NCBI GenBank assembly: GCA_029747015.1
Contig: JAKOGI010000350.1
Location: 614,905-678,904 of the forward strand
Length of the DNA stretch: 64,000 nt
Source of the DNA: Carnegiea gigantea
Lineage: Eukaryota; Streptophyta; Magnoliopsida; Caryophyllales; Cactaceae
Direction of reading: 5' to 3'
In this document: piece after piece, positions 38,760 to 50,934 of the stretch
How the letters are laid out: each line of letters opens with the position of its first letter
How positions within the stretch are numbered: the stretch's first letter is position 1
The notes under the pieces: model-generated
Told to the model about the DNA's origin: nothing
Seen by the model: only the letters and a program-made list of their open reading frames with translations
Database searches by the model: none
Program-made: the position numbers and the translations under genes

Positions 38760-39273
38760 TAAGGACAAATAGTTTCCAAGATAGTTTGTCTTCATAATTA
38801 AAATATGTTAAGATTGTAATCACCTTAGTGATTTGAGAAAAGACGTCCCCTTATTTAATTGGTAAAGCTTTGGAGATAGTTGGGTGATATTTTAGATTAT
38901 AACTTATTTCTACTTATTTATATTTTGCTCTAAAAAAAATACTAAAGTTGTTGTGGATCGAACATAATGTTTACATTGATAACCCATATTTGGTGGGTGG
39001 TTATGAAGTAATTAATTATGTATTAATTATTCCTATTAACTACTCATTATCGGTTAAAAGTTGGGTGCTGCTATTTATACAAGGTTTAGGGACCTAATTC
39101 TGAATCGGTGATAAAAACCTAAATAGCAACTCTAAATCTCTCTCCTCCTCTCATGCTAGCCTCACCATCATTCGGTTTGGGTTTAGGGCATGACAACTAT
39201 AGTGGCTCTAGTGGCCACCGTCAATTCTGAATCAATAATTCGTGGGCGATTCCTGAACAACAAGATTCTATAC

Positions 39274-42122
39274 TGTAACGCCTCAAAATGCACATGTTTT
39301 ACTGTTTGTATTCTCCTTAATAAATTCCTTAATTAGGACTAATAAACTCAATGATATAGGCGTTACCGCTGTTCAAAAGGACAAGGCTTGAAGCACATGT
39401 ACTAGAAATGGCATAGTTAGGTATAATTTCAACCACACACATTCACACATAATCAAACCATAGACAATCAACTATTAATCAACATAAGGTTTATACATCC
39501 CAATAAAGCAATTCACCATAAAGTTTACACCTCTATCCACTGCAGATTTCAAAATACAGCTCCAAAAATATGCATGTATTATGTCACTGTTAATCCATCC
39601 AAATTCCCTTGTTCAACTTATTTTCTCCAGCTGGTTTGCTAGCATGACGACAATTCACTGAACATTTGCTTAAAATAAAACATGAAAAACATTTCGAACT
39701 GTGAGCCAAAACTCAATATGTGCATTCCTATCTTGTTAAATGATCTCTACATAAATTAGTTGGGCGCCCATTTTGTAATTCATTTTAAGTTAAAACAGTG
39801 AATGAGATGAATGTAAAATTGCATTGCTAGTTATTATCTGATAGTGAACCCCTTGATATTATTACGACTTATGGATATGTGTACACCTGTCAAGCCGATA
39901 GGGGGACTTGGTTTGAGACTGCGCGGGTAACTGAAGAGCGAATACCCTATAGATGGTAACTGGCGGAGTTACTAATTAAATGATAAATTACTTTGTAAAC
40001 TGATTCATTGATGTACTTACTTAAACATGATAACTTTGATAAATACACTATGATTTCTAAAGATACAAATAACGGACACACCTGAAGTCTCTAAAATGTA
40101 ATCTCACTTGATAATACTTATGTACAATGGGGAACAACAGACCAGGCCCAATTTCTGCTTAAAAAATATAATTGTAGGTAAAGGCAGTTAGTAAACAACT
40201 TTCATTCTCATAATTTGTGACTTTAATGGAAATTGATTAATTAAGAGGGCATCAACTATTCAAACAATTCAATATAAGATAAGTTATAGCAAAATGATTT
40301 GAAAAATAAATAAGTTAGGGTATTTGAACTCGAAGTAAAACAGATTGGAGTAAAACATACCAAAGTGAAATAATTGAGGTAATAATGAAATGACTTTAAT
40401 GGATATAAATGGAATATTAGTTTTTGATGTTTCTGAAATGGATAATAAAAAGTTTAATGCCAAGAGGGGTGTTGTGAGGCTCAGGAAAGCTCATATAACC
40501 CGAGGTTGGCCTGATAGACATCGATCTTGAGTCATTACTCTCTGCACTTCTCAAATTTCATTCTCATACTCATTTAACTCGATTTTCCAACCCAAGTAAG
40601 CTTCTATACACAATCAAAGTTGAACTCACTAGACTTTGTGATTTCTTTACAATATCCATACGTATTTAGAAATTCCTGATAATATCTCCAAATTTCACAA
40701 TTTCTGTCTTCTCTCGTATTACCATTTCAAGGTCTACCTTAGAAAATTGAGTTCCGCAATACTTTCATTCACAGTACAAACCCAATTACCACCACTTGGC
40801 CTCTAAAATCGAGTTTAAACAAAACCGTACACAGCTCCAGTTTATTTTACGCAGTTTCCATAAATCGGTCATAACTTTTTCTACAAAACTCGGAATGGGG
40901 TGATTTCAAAGACATTTGAAAGATAACTCATTGATCTACCTATTCACCAAAAATCACATTTTTTTCAATGGATCAAACATTACTAGTTTGTTCATAAAAG
41001 AGACTCCTAAACCATGCTCAATTGAAATTCATATCCAAAATCGTCTTACACCACCATACTTACTCTTTATGCTAAAGATTGAAAGATTAGAACACAACAC
41101 CCAAAATTTATCAACCTTATACATAGAACTTGCATGATCATGCATGGATTCAATTTTACACATGACTTACACACTTCTCTAATCAACCAAACTCAATAAA
41201 ACATCAAATTAACACTTATTATTATCAAGATAATACTCCCTCCAACCCACCGAAGTTGTCAAAACTTTCCTTTATGAATGTCTCAAAAGAATTGTCAAAA
41301 TTTCTTTATTGAGTAAAGAAAATAACTTTTCGTTTGATATATTAGAGTAATAAATGATATCCCCTTATTTTTTTAGCATTCCAAAATTTGACAACTTGGG
41401 TGGAACGGAGGGAGTATGATCCATAAACAAATCCATCATAAAAATCCAAAATTAAATAAGTTTATAATTAGGATTTACCTCACTTAAGCTTGAATATAAG
41501 GTGATGGGGGTGGTGGTTGGTGCTGGTAAGAGTTGAGGGTGGTGGCTAGTAGTGTTGGGGGTGGGGGCTGATAGCCGAAGGTGGCTAGAAGTGGATGTAG
41601 CAAGGATGGAAGTGGAGGCAATAGGCTGAAAACAGCAGCAGCACAACTATGGGGGAGAGGAAGAAAGGAGATAAGGAAGAGGAAAATGTATGGCTTTGCT
41701 TGCTCGCCAATTTTCTTTAAACTTATCTTATTAACTTGGCTGATATTTAATCCCCAAAAGGAACTTTTTGTTAATGATAATTAGGTATAAATAATGATAT
41801 TTAGCTAAACTCAATCCTACCAACTTGTTGGGCTTCAAATTGGGCTCAGAAGTAAAACATTTCGTTGCGATAAAATTTTTACGTAGCTCGAAATTAAATT
41901 TTGGTGACGTTATGAAAAATAATTTAATCTCTTAAGCCATATTTATTAGGACATACTATCGATTCATCTGAAATTTTACGATAATAAAAATTCGAATTGC
42001 AAAGTGAGGGCCCAAATGAATTTTTCTCAATCGGGATGATTAAATGTGATAAATAAATGCGAGAAAATTAATAACATGATTTAATTAAATAAATAATTAT
42101 GATTTAGAGTTGGGTTATTACA
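39274..42122 (-). mobile_element. Solo LTR (about 2.85 kb)
   Basis: Plus-strand ends are TGTAACGCCTCAAAATG and GAGTTGGGTTATTACA, flanked by perfect 5-bp duplications TATAC (39269-39273; 42123-42127). A TG...CA sequence with a 5-bp duplication and no internal coding domain or second LTR is a solo LTR; a large non-coding derivative is the alternative. A CT-rich, exon-like block and donor-like site near 41450-41700 on the minus strand suggest that transcription runs minus. Contains a nested Stowaway element. Confidence 0.8.
41236..41414. mobile_element. Stowaway MITE (Tc1/mariner type)
   Basis: Ends CTCCCTCCAACCCACC and GGTGGAACGGAGGGAG are inverted repeats flanked by TA on both sides (41234-41235; 41415-41416). 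179 bp, non-coding. The terminal CTCCCTCC is the plant Stowaway hallmark. Nested inside the solo LTR, so it inserted later. Confidence 0.9.
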
Positions 42123-42318
42123 TATACTTGTATACTAAGGTATGTCCTTAATCTCTCAACAGCTATAAAAGAAGTTGGGAGTTAAGTGTAAATGGTAATA
42201 ATTTTTTAGTGATTATAGCACGTGATTTTATAAACGTTGGTCTTTTTAGAGGTTTCACATTCATCTAGATATCCCCAAATATCATAACTTACATCGAATG
42301 ACTAGTTTATAATATAAA

Positions 42319-42345
42319 CTAGTATAGACCCGTGCGATGCAAGGA
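42319..42345 (-). mobile_element. Helitron-like 3' terminus
   Basis: Read on the minus strand: a small hairpin CCTTGCATCGCACGGG (42344-42329), then TCTATACTAG with terminal CTAG at 42322-42319 followed by T. This is the form of plant Helitron 3' ends (GC hairpin, short spacer, CTAG before a T). The 5' TC end, which should lie at higher coordinates, was not found. Confidence 0.45.
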
Positions 42346-43924
42346 TTATCTTTTAAATTTAATTATAACTTGAAAATTATAAAGGATTCACTTTATAAAA
42401 TCATTTGTCTTATAAATATTTTATGATTATTAAGATGAAACATTGTCTGATTTACTTAATCATATAATTAGGAAAATTGGTTTTTTCAGTCAATGAAAAT
42501 TTTAATTGGTGAATCAAATCCTTTTCCCCTACATGTAAAAGTCTCAAATCTCACTAAGTTCAGTTGTAAAGTGGATTACACCTAAGAAAACTAACCCATT
42601 AAAAATATGTCTTGATTTATGAAATAATCAGTACATGGCGTGATATAGTTAAGATCATGCATCACTCACGTGTAAATAGTTTCGCTAAGTTATAAGCAAA
42701 AAATATCCCTTCCTCTACATTAGACGATACCACCTTTGAGAATAATTAGATATCCAAATTTCTTTCGAAACAAAGTCATTTCCTCCTTTTATCTCCTGCA
42801 TTTATACATCATATATCAACGTTTATGGATTATAAATTTTACACCATAATGTATCTAACATTTGATATTTCCTCTGATAACCCATAAAAAAATATGAATC
42901 CAAAAATATAATGTATATTAAAGACCCTTAGAGTCGAAATACCCTCTAACCAAAATTAAATTTTCTGAAGCCGGTTACCTCCTTCTAAATCAACACAGTA
43001 TTATATCCCTCCTCTCAAAATCTCTGACTTCACAAATCAACCATCCTCCTCCAAAATTCCATTATCGTGACTATCCTATTTGTCATTCTTACACTTAAAA
43101 AATTAAAAAAAATAAAAAATCCAAAACTTTGATGACATACAACCAAAAAAAAAATACTAATAGTAACGAAAATTCAGCAGGCACAAAACTGATATTAATA
43201 AATGAACTAAAGCAGAAGCAATCACACTATCATACGATGTTGGTGGATTCAATCCTAAGAATTGAAAGCAAAAGAAAAAGAAGGAGATTTTCATATGCTC
43301 TTCTAGTCTTTGCACACCTCCATTACTTCATGAGTATTGCTTGTGTTTTCCTATTTTTCTTGCACCTATGTATCATACAAATCTCCAAACAAATTAGCTA
43401 AAAGATTGATCCTAAAAATTCATTTAGTAAATAATTAAAGGGTCACTATCAAAGAAAATTAGGGAAGAAGGAATATTAGAGAAGCGATTTCCGAAATAAA
43501 TTGAAGAAATCAATTTCCTGGAGAGAGAGAGAGAGTGTGTGTGCGCGCGCGCTTTGATGAGAGAAAGAGACGTCCACAGATTCAACAACCGAAAGTATCT
43601 AGAGCTCCAACATTCACATACCACGTATAATCGAAAATATGGAGAGTCGGTAATTAACTCCTCTAAATTTTGTTCTTAAAAATAAATACAAATAAAGCAG
43701 TATTTTGCTTAGAGATAGATGTCAGTTACAAACTATTTTTTTTTAAAACTTATGTTGTAACAGATACGAGAAAGTATGAATAATTTGACAAATACACACA
43801 GATTTAACGTGGTTCACTAACAATGTGTTAACTACGTCCACAGGCAGAAGAGAGATAGTTGTTATTGATATAGGAATATAGAGATACCCGTGCTAGGTCT
43901 GCAGAGATTCAAGGCATTCTAACT
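42346..43924. other. Gene-free stretch, possibly the body of a Helitron
   Basis: AT-rich, no recognisable coding similarity. It includes a short (GA)(TG)(CG) microsatellite at about 43521-43552 and ends at the 8-bp duplication of the next element. Confidence 0.4.
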
Positions 43925-45252
43925 AGGGCTGTTCATTATTCGGTCCAAGACCGAACCGACCGAAAGACCGGACCGGACCGGCGCAGACCGGACCGGACTG
44001 AAGCCATTCGGTTCGGTCCTCAGTCCTCTTCTTTTCTAATTTCGGTCTTCGGTCCGGTCCGGTCCTGGACCGGGTGGACCGAAGACCGGACCGTGGACCG
44101 AGCTTTTAGGTTTTTTTTTTTTTTGGTTTGGCACAATGGCTTTGAGGGTCTTCGTTGCTTGCTTCCCTTTCAATTTTCATTTCATCCTCTCTGACTCTCA
44201 ATCTCTCCTCTTCTCCAGAATCTCGACTCTCTCTCTCAGCGCAGGCTCCCTCTTGAATCCTCCATGGCTTCATCTCGTCTTCCTCTCTCAGCCTCCCTCT
44301 CGATCTCGACACTCTGACTCTCTCTCTACAGCGTCCCTCCCTCTGGATTTGTCTACCATAGATCTGAGCGACAGCGGGGGCGGCGCGTAAGATAGCCATA
44401 GCCGTAGATCTGAGCGACGAGAGTGCATTCGCGATGAAGTGGGCGGTGGGCCACTACATAAGGCCCGGCGACGCCGTCGTCCTCCTCCATGTCAGACCCA
44501 CCTTCGTCCTTTACAGTGCCGATTGGGGCTGCATCGATTTGTCTGCTGCTGCTCCTGATAATGAGGAGTCCTATCGGAAACTTGATGATGATTTTGATAC
44601 TTTTACTACTTCCATTCTTCCAATGCTGCTGATCTATAACTTAACCCCTCATTGATGCTCAGGTTTGAATCTTTGGTTATTGGTTTGTGGTTATTTATTT
44701 GTTGTTTTTAGAACGACTCAGTAAATTGAATTTCCTTAAACCCTTCTATTTATTGGCGAAGGAAGTCATTTGGGTATGGCTACTGGTGGAATATGTTTGT
44801 TTATAGTGGGTCTTGCTGAAATGTGATTGAGGATGATCGTCTTAAATCTTTGCTTTGGTTGATGTGGGAATTCAGTCACTGGGTAGGAGGATTGCTAATG
44901 CAAAATTGAACAATTTTTGTTGTACTTTGATAGTTTTGGAGGAATTGCCATGGTTTTCAATCTGGAGAAGAATAGCCTTAGACTTGTGTTGATTTTCAAT
45001 TTGTCTAGAAATTGAATTGTTCAAAGGTGGTTTTGATTCTGGAGAAGATCAGTCTAACAATTGAATTGTTCAAAGGTGGTTTTCAATTTATCCAGAAATT
45101 GCCATGCTGCCATAGGACCAGTCAGGATTCGGTCCGGTCCGGTCCTGTCCGAACCGAATCCAGATCGGTCCGGTCCTTGGTCCATCATTTGGCAAATTTT
45201 CAGTCTTCGGTCCAGCCGGTCCGGTCCGGTCCTGGACCGATGAACACCCCTA
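43925..45252 (+). mobile_element. hAT-type element carrying a universal-stress-protein exon (Pack-hAT-like)
   Basis: Starts TAGGGCTGTTCATTATTCGG and ends CCGATGAACACCCCTA; flanked by perfect 8-bp duplications ATTCTAAC (43917-43924; 45253-45260). Subterminal arrays of CGGTCCGGTCC-type units lie at 43936-44105 and, inverted, at 45125-45240. No transposase. Between them is gene-derived sequence (CT-rich leader 44115-44385, a coding fragment 44386-44655, intron-like sequence after it), plus a short direct repeat near 45012-45095. The structure matches non-autonomous hAT elements that have picked up host gene pieces. Confidence 0.85.
44386..44655 (+). pseudogene. Captured universal stress protein (USP) exon fragment
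   Basis: From 44386 the frame reads RKIAIAVDLSDESAFAMKWA and continues through VLLHVRPTFVLYSADWG and DNEESYRKLDDDFDTFT. These are typical N-terminal features of plant USP-domain proteins (nucleotide-binding alpha/beta fold): a first beta strand with IAVD, then SAFAMKWAV, then the LLHV strand. Similarity decays after about 44615, where AADL is followed by an in-frame stop or shift. An apparent donor CAG|GT near 44661 suggests that the original first exon plus intron start was captured. Only about one third of a USP domain is present and no glycine-rich nucleotide-binding motif follows, so it is not a functional gene. Confidence 0.75.
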
Positions 45253-45260
45253 ATTCTAAC

Positions 45261-46219
45261 ACTTTAAAATTAAGGGTTTAGATTTAATGAGTTGATAATA
45301 TTTGTGGCTAAGATTACACTAAGCCCCATAAATTATTCTCGTGTTAGTATTTTAGAGTTTTCCAAATATTGTGGTTAATATAATATAGATAGATAGACAG
45401 ATTAGATACAAAATCGAAGGCTTAGATTTAATAGGCGACTAATTTTTATGACTGAGATTACATCAAATCATACAAATCACTCATGTTGTAGCTAGCATTT
45501 TAGGATTTTTCAAAAATTATCACTTTTTTTAACTACTTGAATTTTTTTAGATAATAAAATTATCATGTATCCTTCATCAAATATAACCAAAATTATGAGT
45601 ATTTTTTTTAAAAAATAAAAATTACAAATGGGTATTTTACTTAGATAAGGTGGTTTTTTTTTTTTAAAACTAAAATCTACGATTTAGATTTAATGAATAA
45701 ATATAATTGCCTAATTTTTTTCCTAGATAATTAAATTATCATCTATCTTCTATCATGCATATTCAAAATCATAGGAGATTTTTAAAATAAAATAAAGAGA
45801 TATCTAAACTTTAAAATCGACGGCTTAAATTTAATGCATAAATAATTTTTATAGTTAAGATTACATCAAATCTCATAAATCACTCTCGTTACATCATTCT
45901 AGGATTTTGTAAAAATTACTATTATAATAATATAAATAATTACTTTCCTGTTGATTCACATAGCCGTACGTCCTCTGGATTTGTCAATATTAATATCGAC
46001 TGATTCCTTATAACAAACCACCGGTGCATAGCTTCGCCATTCGTGAGTGGACCGAGCGTTTTCTGAGGATAGCATCACCTCATTTTGGGCCTTCATCAAA
46101 TCTAGTTGCAGAAACAAGGGCTGCTTAGAAGACATAGTTCATGATTTTTTATCTAAGTTGTCCCCAAATCATCATCTACTTATTTCAAGGAGGTTACTAT
46201 ATAAATTTCAATTAACTAA
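45261..46219. other. Gene-free AT-rich stretch
   Basis: Contains diverged short repeats of the form TTAGATTTAATG...ACATCAAAT with CACTC (about 45280-45900). A frame at about 46047-46140 has no recognisable similarity. Confidence 0.4.
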
Positions 46220-46440
46220 GGGCCTGTTCTTTTTGTGGATAAATTAGAGTAGGTAAAATAGTGAAGTGAGTTGAAGAAAGTTGAAGTGGATTGAAGTAGG
46301 TTGAAGTGGATTAAATTTTTTTATGTGATAAATTGAACTTGGTTAAAATAGTGAAAGTAGGTTGAAGTAGATTGAAGTAGGTTAAAATAGGTTGAAGTGG
46401 GTTGAGATTGATACTTTGAAATTTATCCACGAACAGACCC
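46220..46440. mobile_element. Tourist-like MITE, TTGAAG-rich family, copy 2
   Basis: Ends GGGCCTGTTCTTTTTGTGG and CCACGAACAGACCC; flanks TAA (46217-46219; 46441-46443). 221 bp of TTGAAGTGG-type repeats. Confidence 0.8.
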
Positions 46441-46846
46441 TAACTGACTTGTTTCCAAGTTGGGTTCTTCACTAGTATCCTTTCATTCTTGGAATTGTAT
46501 TTGTTTCTCCTGTTGTTTAGGGCCAGGCCTAAAGAACAGGAGGGGGAAAAACAAAGAAAACAAAGAGAACCGTATAATACCTCAATTCTTTATTAGGAAA
46601 AAAAAATCCATTTTACTTTTCCAAGTATATAGTTATTTCCAAGTATGTTATTAATAAAACAGTGTATATTATTAGGAAAAAAAATAAAGAAGGCTTGCTT
46701 TACTTTTCATTAACAAAATAGTCTAATACCTCAATTAATTGCTTGCTCTTTTTTTAAAAAATCCATTTATTCTTTTTACAACATACAAATAGTGTTAGAA
46801 ACCTATAATATGTATGAAAAATCTCATAAGTTTTTAATTGTACTAA

Positions 46847-47121
46847 GGGTCTATTCTTTTTGTTGAGAAATGAGTGAAGTTGGTTGAGATCGGTAGAAGT
46901 GATTGAAGTAGGTTGAAGTGGGTATTTTTTTTTATTGAAGTATGTTGAAGTGAGTTGAAGTGGGTTGAAATTTTTTTAGATGATGGGTAGAAGTTGGTTA
47001 AAATAGTGAAAAGTTGGTTAAAATTGATTAAAGTAGATTAAAATAGGTTGAAGTTGACAGAAGTGGGTTGAAGTTGGTTAAGGTTGGTAAATTGAGATTT
47101 ATCAACGAAAAGAATAGGGCC
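46847..47121. mobile_element. Tourist-like MITE, TTGAAG-rich family, copy 3
   Basis: Ends GGGTCTATTCTTTTTGTTG and CAACGAAAAGAATAGGGCC; flanks TAA (46844-46846) and TAG (47122-47124). 275 bp, longer inside than copies 1 and 2. Confidence 0.75.
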
Positions 47122-47124
47122 TAG

Positions 47125-47900
47125 TTATTTGTAATCTGATAGTAAGAATATTATAATAAGAATGTGGAAATTAAAGAGAAGATACTATTATGATTAAAAA
47201 ATTATTAATATTCTATTGGACTCTAATATGCTTAAAATTGAAAAGTTCCAGTAGGTTTTCACACATTAGAATAACAATATGTGTTAAGATTTTTTTTTAG
47301 TGATGCCTCTTTTTTCTTTTTTAACTATTCATCTAAATATATCATAGAAAGCAAAAATATTTATAAGTTATTAGACAACTAAGACCATATAAAAGCGGGT
47401 ATAATATTTGGATGTAAAATTAAAGAAGGTCCCAATGTGGACATGAATGTTAAAATTCTTACAAAAATATATTAACCACCGCCAAATATTTAAATGGTGT
47501 TTTTGCAAACTTATCGATTAAATAATGTTATCGAAATTAATAAATTTTTGTATCCTCACATTTGAAGTCAACTTTAATTTTATTTGCTATTATGTTTACA
47601 TAGAATTATGTCGTAACATAATATATTATTTTTTGTAATATTAGAAGTAGTATTAGTAATGCACAATTTTTTTGATCCAAAGTAATATGACATAATATTC
47701 TGTCATTTTTAAGCAATGTCTTTTTTTATTTGAAAAGAAAATCTTTATAGTTGTAACTAAATCTATAAATCTTTTTTTCCGAAAAAAAATCTTCCACTCA
47801 TAATTGACTAACTCATTCTTTTAAAAAAAACAAAAACTATTAATTATCTTAGAAATTTTATAAAAATTCCAATTGTCAAAAATCTAGGGGGTTTGTTTCG

Positions 47901-47960
<60 letters not shown>

Positions 47961-48107
47961 TGTAAGTCAAGTGTGTTACTTATCATATTACCGGCTATTT
48001 TTGGAATGAAATCTTACTTAAACTTGTAATCATGGGTCCAGGGTGTCGTAGACTCATAGCTGGAATGGGCTCCCCCACCCTCCTCTTAAAAAAAAATTCC
48101 ATGCTAT
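47125..48107. other. Gene-free AT-rich stretch with (TA)n at about 47910-47948
   Basis: No gene recognised. Includes a short TA tract followed by (CA)n at about 47910-47962. Confidence 0.45.
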
Positions 48108-48109
48108 CA

Positions 48110-48447
48110 GAGCACCTACAATGCAAGGCTCGCGAGCCAAAATTTTGGCTCACGGTCCAAAAAACACCATATATTAGTGATCCGCTTTGCTTGTCCCATG
48201 ATCCAGCTCACGGCCATGTTCCACCCCCACACATTTTCTTTTTTTTCCTTTGCCAACTAAGCCCTTAAAAGTCTAAAACCCAATAATATATTAGTGGTGG
48301 GTTTAATAAGATATTATTTTATTTGGTAATCCAAGTTGGTAATCCATATGATGTAGAGAAGAAAGAAAAAGTTGGCTTATGCAATGATGTGGAGGGTGTG
48401 GGCCTCTACTTGTGATCCAAAATTATGGGTCACCATTCCATATGCTC
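48110..48447. mobile_element. Harbinger/Tourist-like MITE
   Basis: Ends GAGCACCTACAATGC and CCATATGCTC; flanks TCA (48107-48109; 48448-48450). 338 bp, with GGCTCGCGAGCC and GGCTCACGG motifs inside, related to the elements at 32191 and 38389. Confidence 0.6.
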
Positions 48448-48450
48448 TCA

Positions 48451-49100
48451 GAGACAAATGATGTCTTCGGCTGACCAAAGGGTGCAAAATGATGGATCCT
48501 ATAGACACACTAGGTAAAGTAACATGCAGATATTGATCAAATGAGAACACATTTGCCGTTGGTGCGGCTCAATGGCATAATAGATGAGTTCTTTAGTGGC
48601 ACCATGAAAAACCACCATGAGTAAGAGCAGATAACACATAACAAGTACAACTGACACTCTTGAATTTGAGTAGTGGTGTGGAGTTGTTCAGTGTCGAGTC
48701 ATATACAGAACTTTGTGGAGTAGAGTGTGAGTGTGCTCTTAATTAATGGTGATTTGACACCTTGGTAGAGGCTTCTGCTCAAGGTGGGATATTCATGTTA
48801 CCCGTTAATTTTTAAGATTGAACCTCACTTAAGTTAGACCTGATGAACGGACTTGCCCAAAGACAACTTATTAAAGTTGCCGTCATTAGGTGTAAATGGT
48901 GTCATCTTAAACCCCACCATTTATACCTTCGTGAGACAAACCGTGCATGGACATCGACCAAATATTTGAATTTTTGGAAGCTCATGAAATTTTTCGAGAT
49001 ACTTAGCAACATAATTTTACAACTATTGTCAAATCTATCAATCGCATGGTCGCATATCAATCCTCTAACATTATAATCACTCATTTAATCATTATTATTA
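48451..49100. other. Intergenic, likely 3' flank of the glycosyltransferase gene
   Basis: No coding similarity seen; the nearest part to 49100 should be the 3' UTR of the minus-strand gene. Confidence 0.45.
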
Positions 49101-50865
49101 CTAAAAATGACAAGAGCAATCATTAGAAGTAGACTTGTGACTCATGTCAGAGGCTTCCTCCAACTTCCTAATCTTAACTTCATTTAAGACTTTACTTGCC
49201 CATTCCCTAAAGTGAGCTTCATTGTGCCCAATTTGGGCACCCTTGAATACGGACATGCATCGACGATCGTCCTCAGGGTAGGGGCACTGAAGATCTCCAT
49301 TGGAGTCGCGATAAGCACCTTGATGTTTCATCCCAGACCAGCTAGCTATCCAGTGATAGACATACTGGCCTACGCCCGCGAGCTTTAGCCATCCCTTTGG
49401 GAAGAACTCCATCACACTACTGTTTCTTTCCATTAGGAACATGTTGGTTAATTGGGCACCATGAGGTGAAACCAATACATCTGTTAACCTCATTAGCTTT
49501 ACCTGTAAATTGGGTATTAAACAATGCATGCATTACCTATCAAATTTGTGATAACATCAAGTTTTTCTTCCTTGTGTTTTTGTTAGGGACTAACCTGTTG
49601 ACAAAAGGTAAGTTTGTTAGAATAAGCAACCATCAAGTGGCAGCCCTGAACTTTGTGACACTCAGACTTGAAGATTTCAATAACAGCTGAGTCGTTTGTG
49701 AAGGATCTAGCCCCACTCCTCATGAGTAAAGTCATCCCAATAACTGATGGATCATTGTAATTGCCCACCAAACTCACATTGCAGAACTGCCTAGTCTTGC
49801 ACCTCATATGATCATACACTTCCAGCCTTCTCTCCCTCGACATCCCCCCTTCGTTGTGCCTCATCACCGCCGCCTCCTCAAAGCAAACCGGTTGATCGTC
49901 TTCAACCCCTTCAAACCTATTGCATATTTTCACCACATCAAGGTGAGAAAACCTTAGTACCAGTATCAGATAGGGAAGAGAAAAGGGACAAATACATTCG
50001 GAGAATAACGTCTAGATGAATTTATTCTTTAAAGTTTAAACATATTAAAACGTATAAATCAATTAAAAAAATGTACTTTTCACCTCTAAATTTTGGCACA
50101 ATCCTCAATTTTACAAGTCATAGTTTCATTATTAGACTATAACTTAAAAACAGAGAGCAAAATAGGGACTTACTTTTCTATATTTATAGGCCCACCAAAT
50201 GTAGCCTCCAAGAGCACAGTTAACCAAAGACCCATTTTAGTCCTAAGCTCACCCCAATGGTACAAGACCCACCTAGAGGGCACCTTGCACCCATTCTTCA
50301 AATGCCACCCCACAAAGGGAAAAACCGCGGACAAGCCATGCCAGATGTTTTCATAGTTGTAGTGATTGTAGGACACAAAGGTTAAGCCCTTGATGAGGGT
50401 AGCATTGTAGGGTAGGGCTTGAGGCCATGCAAGGGCATAGTAATTCCATGACCCATCATGAGTGTCACGCCCCTTAAGGCATAGGATCCTACCTTTTGAA
50501 GCCTTTGAAGGGAACTTTTGATATTGCACCTCCCCTTCCTCGTGAGTGTCATACATGGAGCTCATGAACCATGTGTGCCCTTCAAGGGCCGCCCTCGAGT
50601 ACCTTAGGTCCTTTAGGGGGAGGAATGTGACTCCATCGCTGAGCTTTTCAGCCGTGGATCCGTCTAGTTCTGTTGGGTCACACGAGACAGATGAAAATTG
50701 GTTTCGAAGCAGAGATTGCATCTCAAATAGTAGGAAAATACACAGAGAAATGACTAAGATGAAAATCGAGTGATTTGGTGAGCAGTTGAAAGACATGGTT
50801 TTGAGCTTGGTTTTGGGATTGTAAGATTTTTGAGAGGAGGGACTTGCTTGTGGGGATTTCTCCAT
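49101..50865 (-). CDS. Glycosyltransferase family 61 protein (3 exons)
   Basis: Type II Golgi-membrane glycosyltransferase of the GT61 (DUF563) family, which includes plant xylan arabinosyl/xylosyltransferases and N-glycan xylosyltransferase; the exact acceptor cannot be told from sequence alone. Exons in coding order: 50865-50174, 49952-49595, 49502-49101; GT-AG introns; 483 aa. The ATG at 50865 has a good context (ACCATGG); the frame extends four codons upstream only through a GTG. Residues about 1-30 are cytosolic and polar, and about 31-49 (SIFILVISLCIFLLFEM) form one membrane anchor. Catalytic-domain marks: YENIWHGL and FVGWHLKNG in exon 1; MRSGARSF in exon 2; and in exon 3 SPHGAQLTNM at about 361-370, then MEFFPKGW, the GT61 hallmark. 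The frame is intact. Clustering with cell-wall function of the pectinesterase 14 kb away is probably coincidence. Confidence 0.88.
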
Positions 50866-50914
50866 GGTATTGAGCACTGATCGTGATCCTAGATCTTTGA
50901 TCCTTGGTCTGATC

Positions 50915-50932
50915 TTGATTTATGTATAAAGG
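50915..50932 (-). promoter_or_regulatory. Candidate TATA box of the glycosyltransferase gene
   Basis: Minus-strand TTTATACATAAAT lies about 55-65 bp upstream of the ATG, giving a short leader if used. Confidence 0.4.
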
Positions 50933-50934
50933 GG

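Noticed and set aside
44106..44399. 97-aa minus-strand Arg/Glu-rich frame
   Set aside because: Antisense of the CT-rich leader of the captured USP fragment; low complexity.
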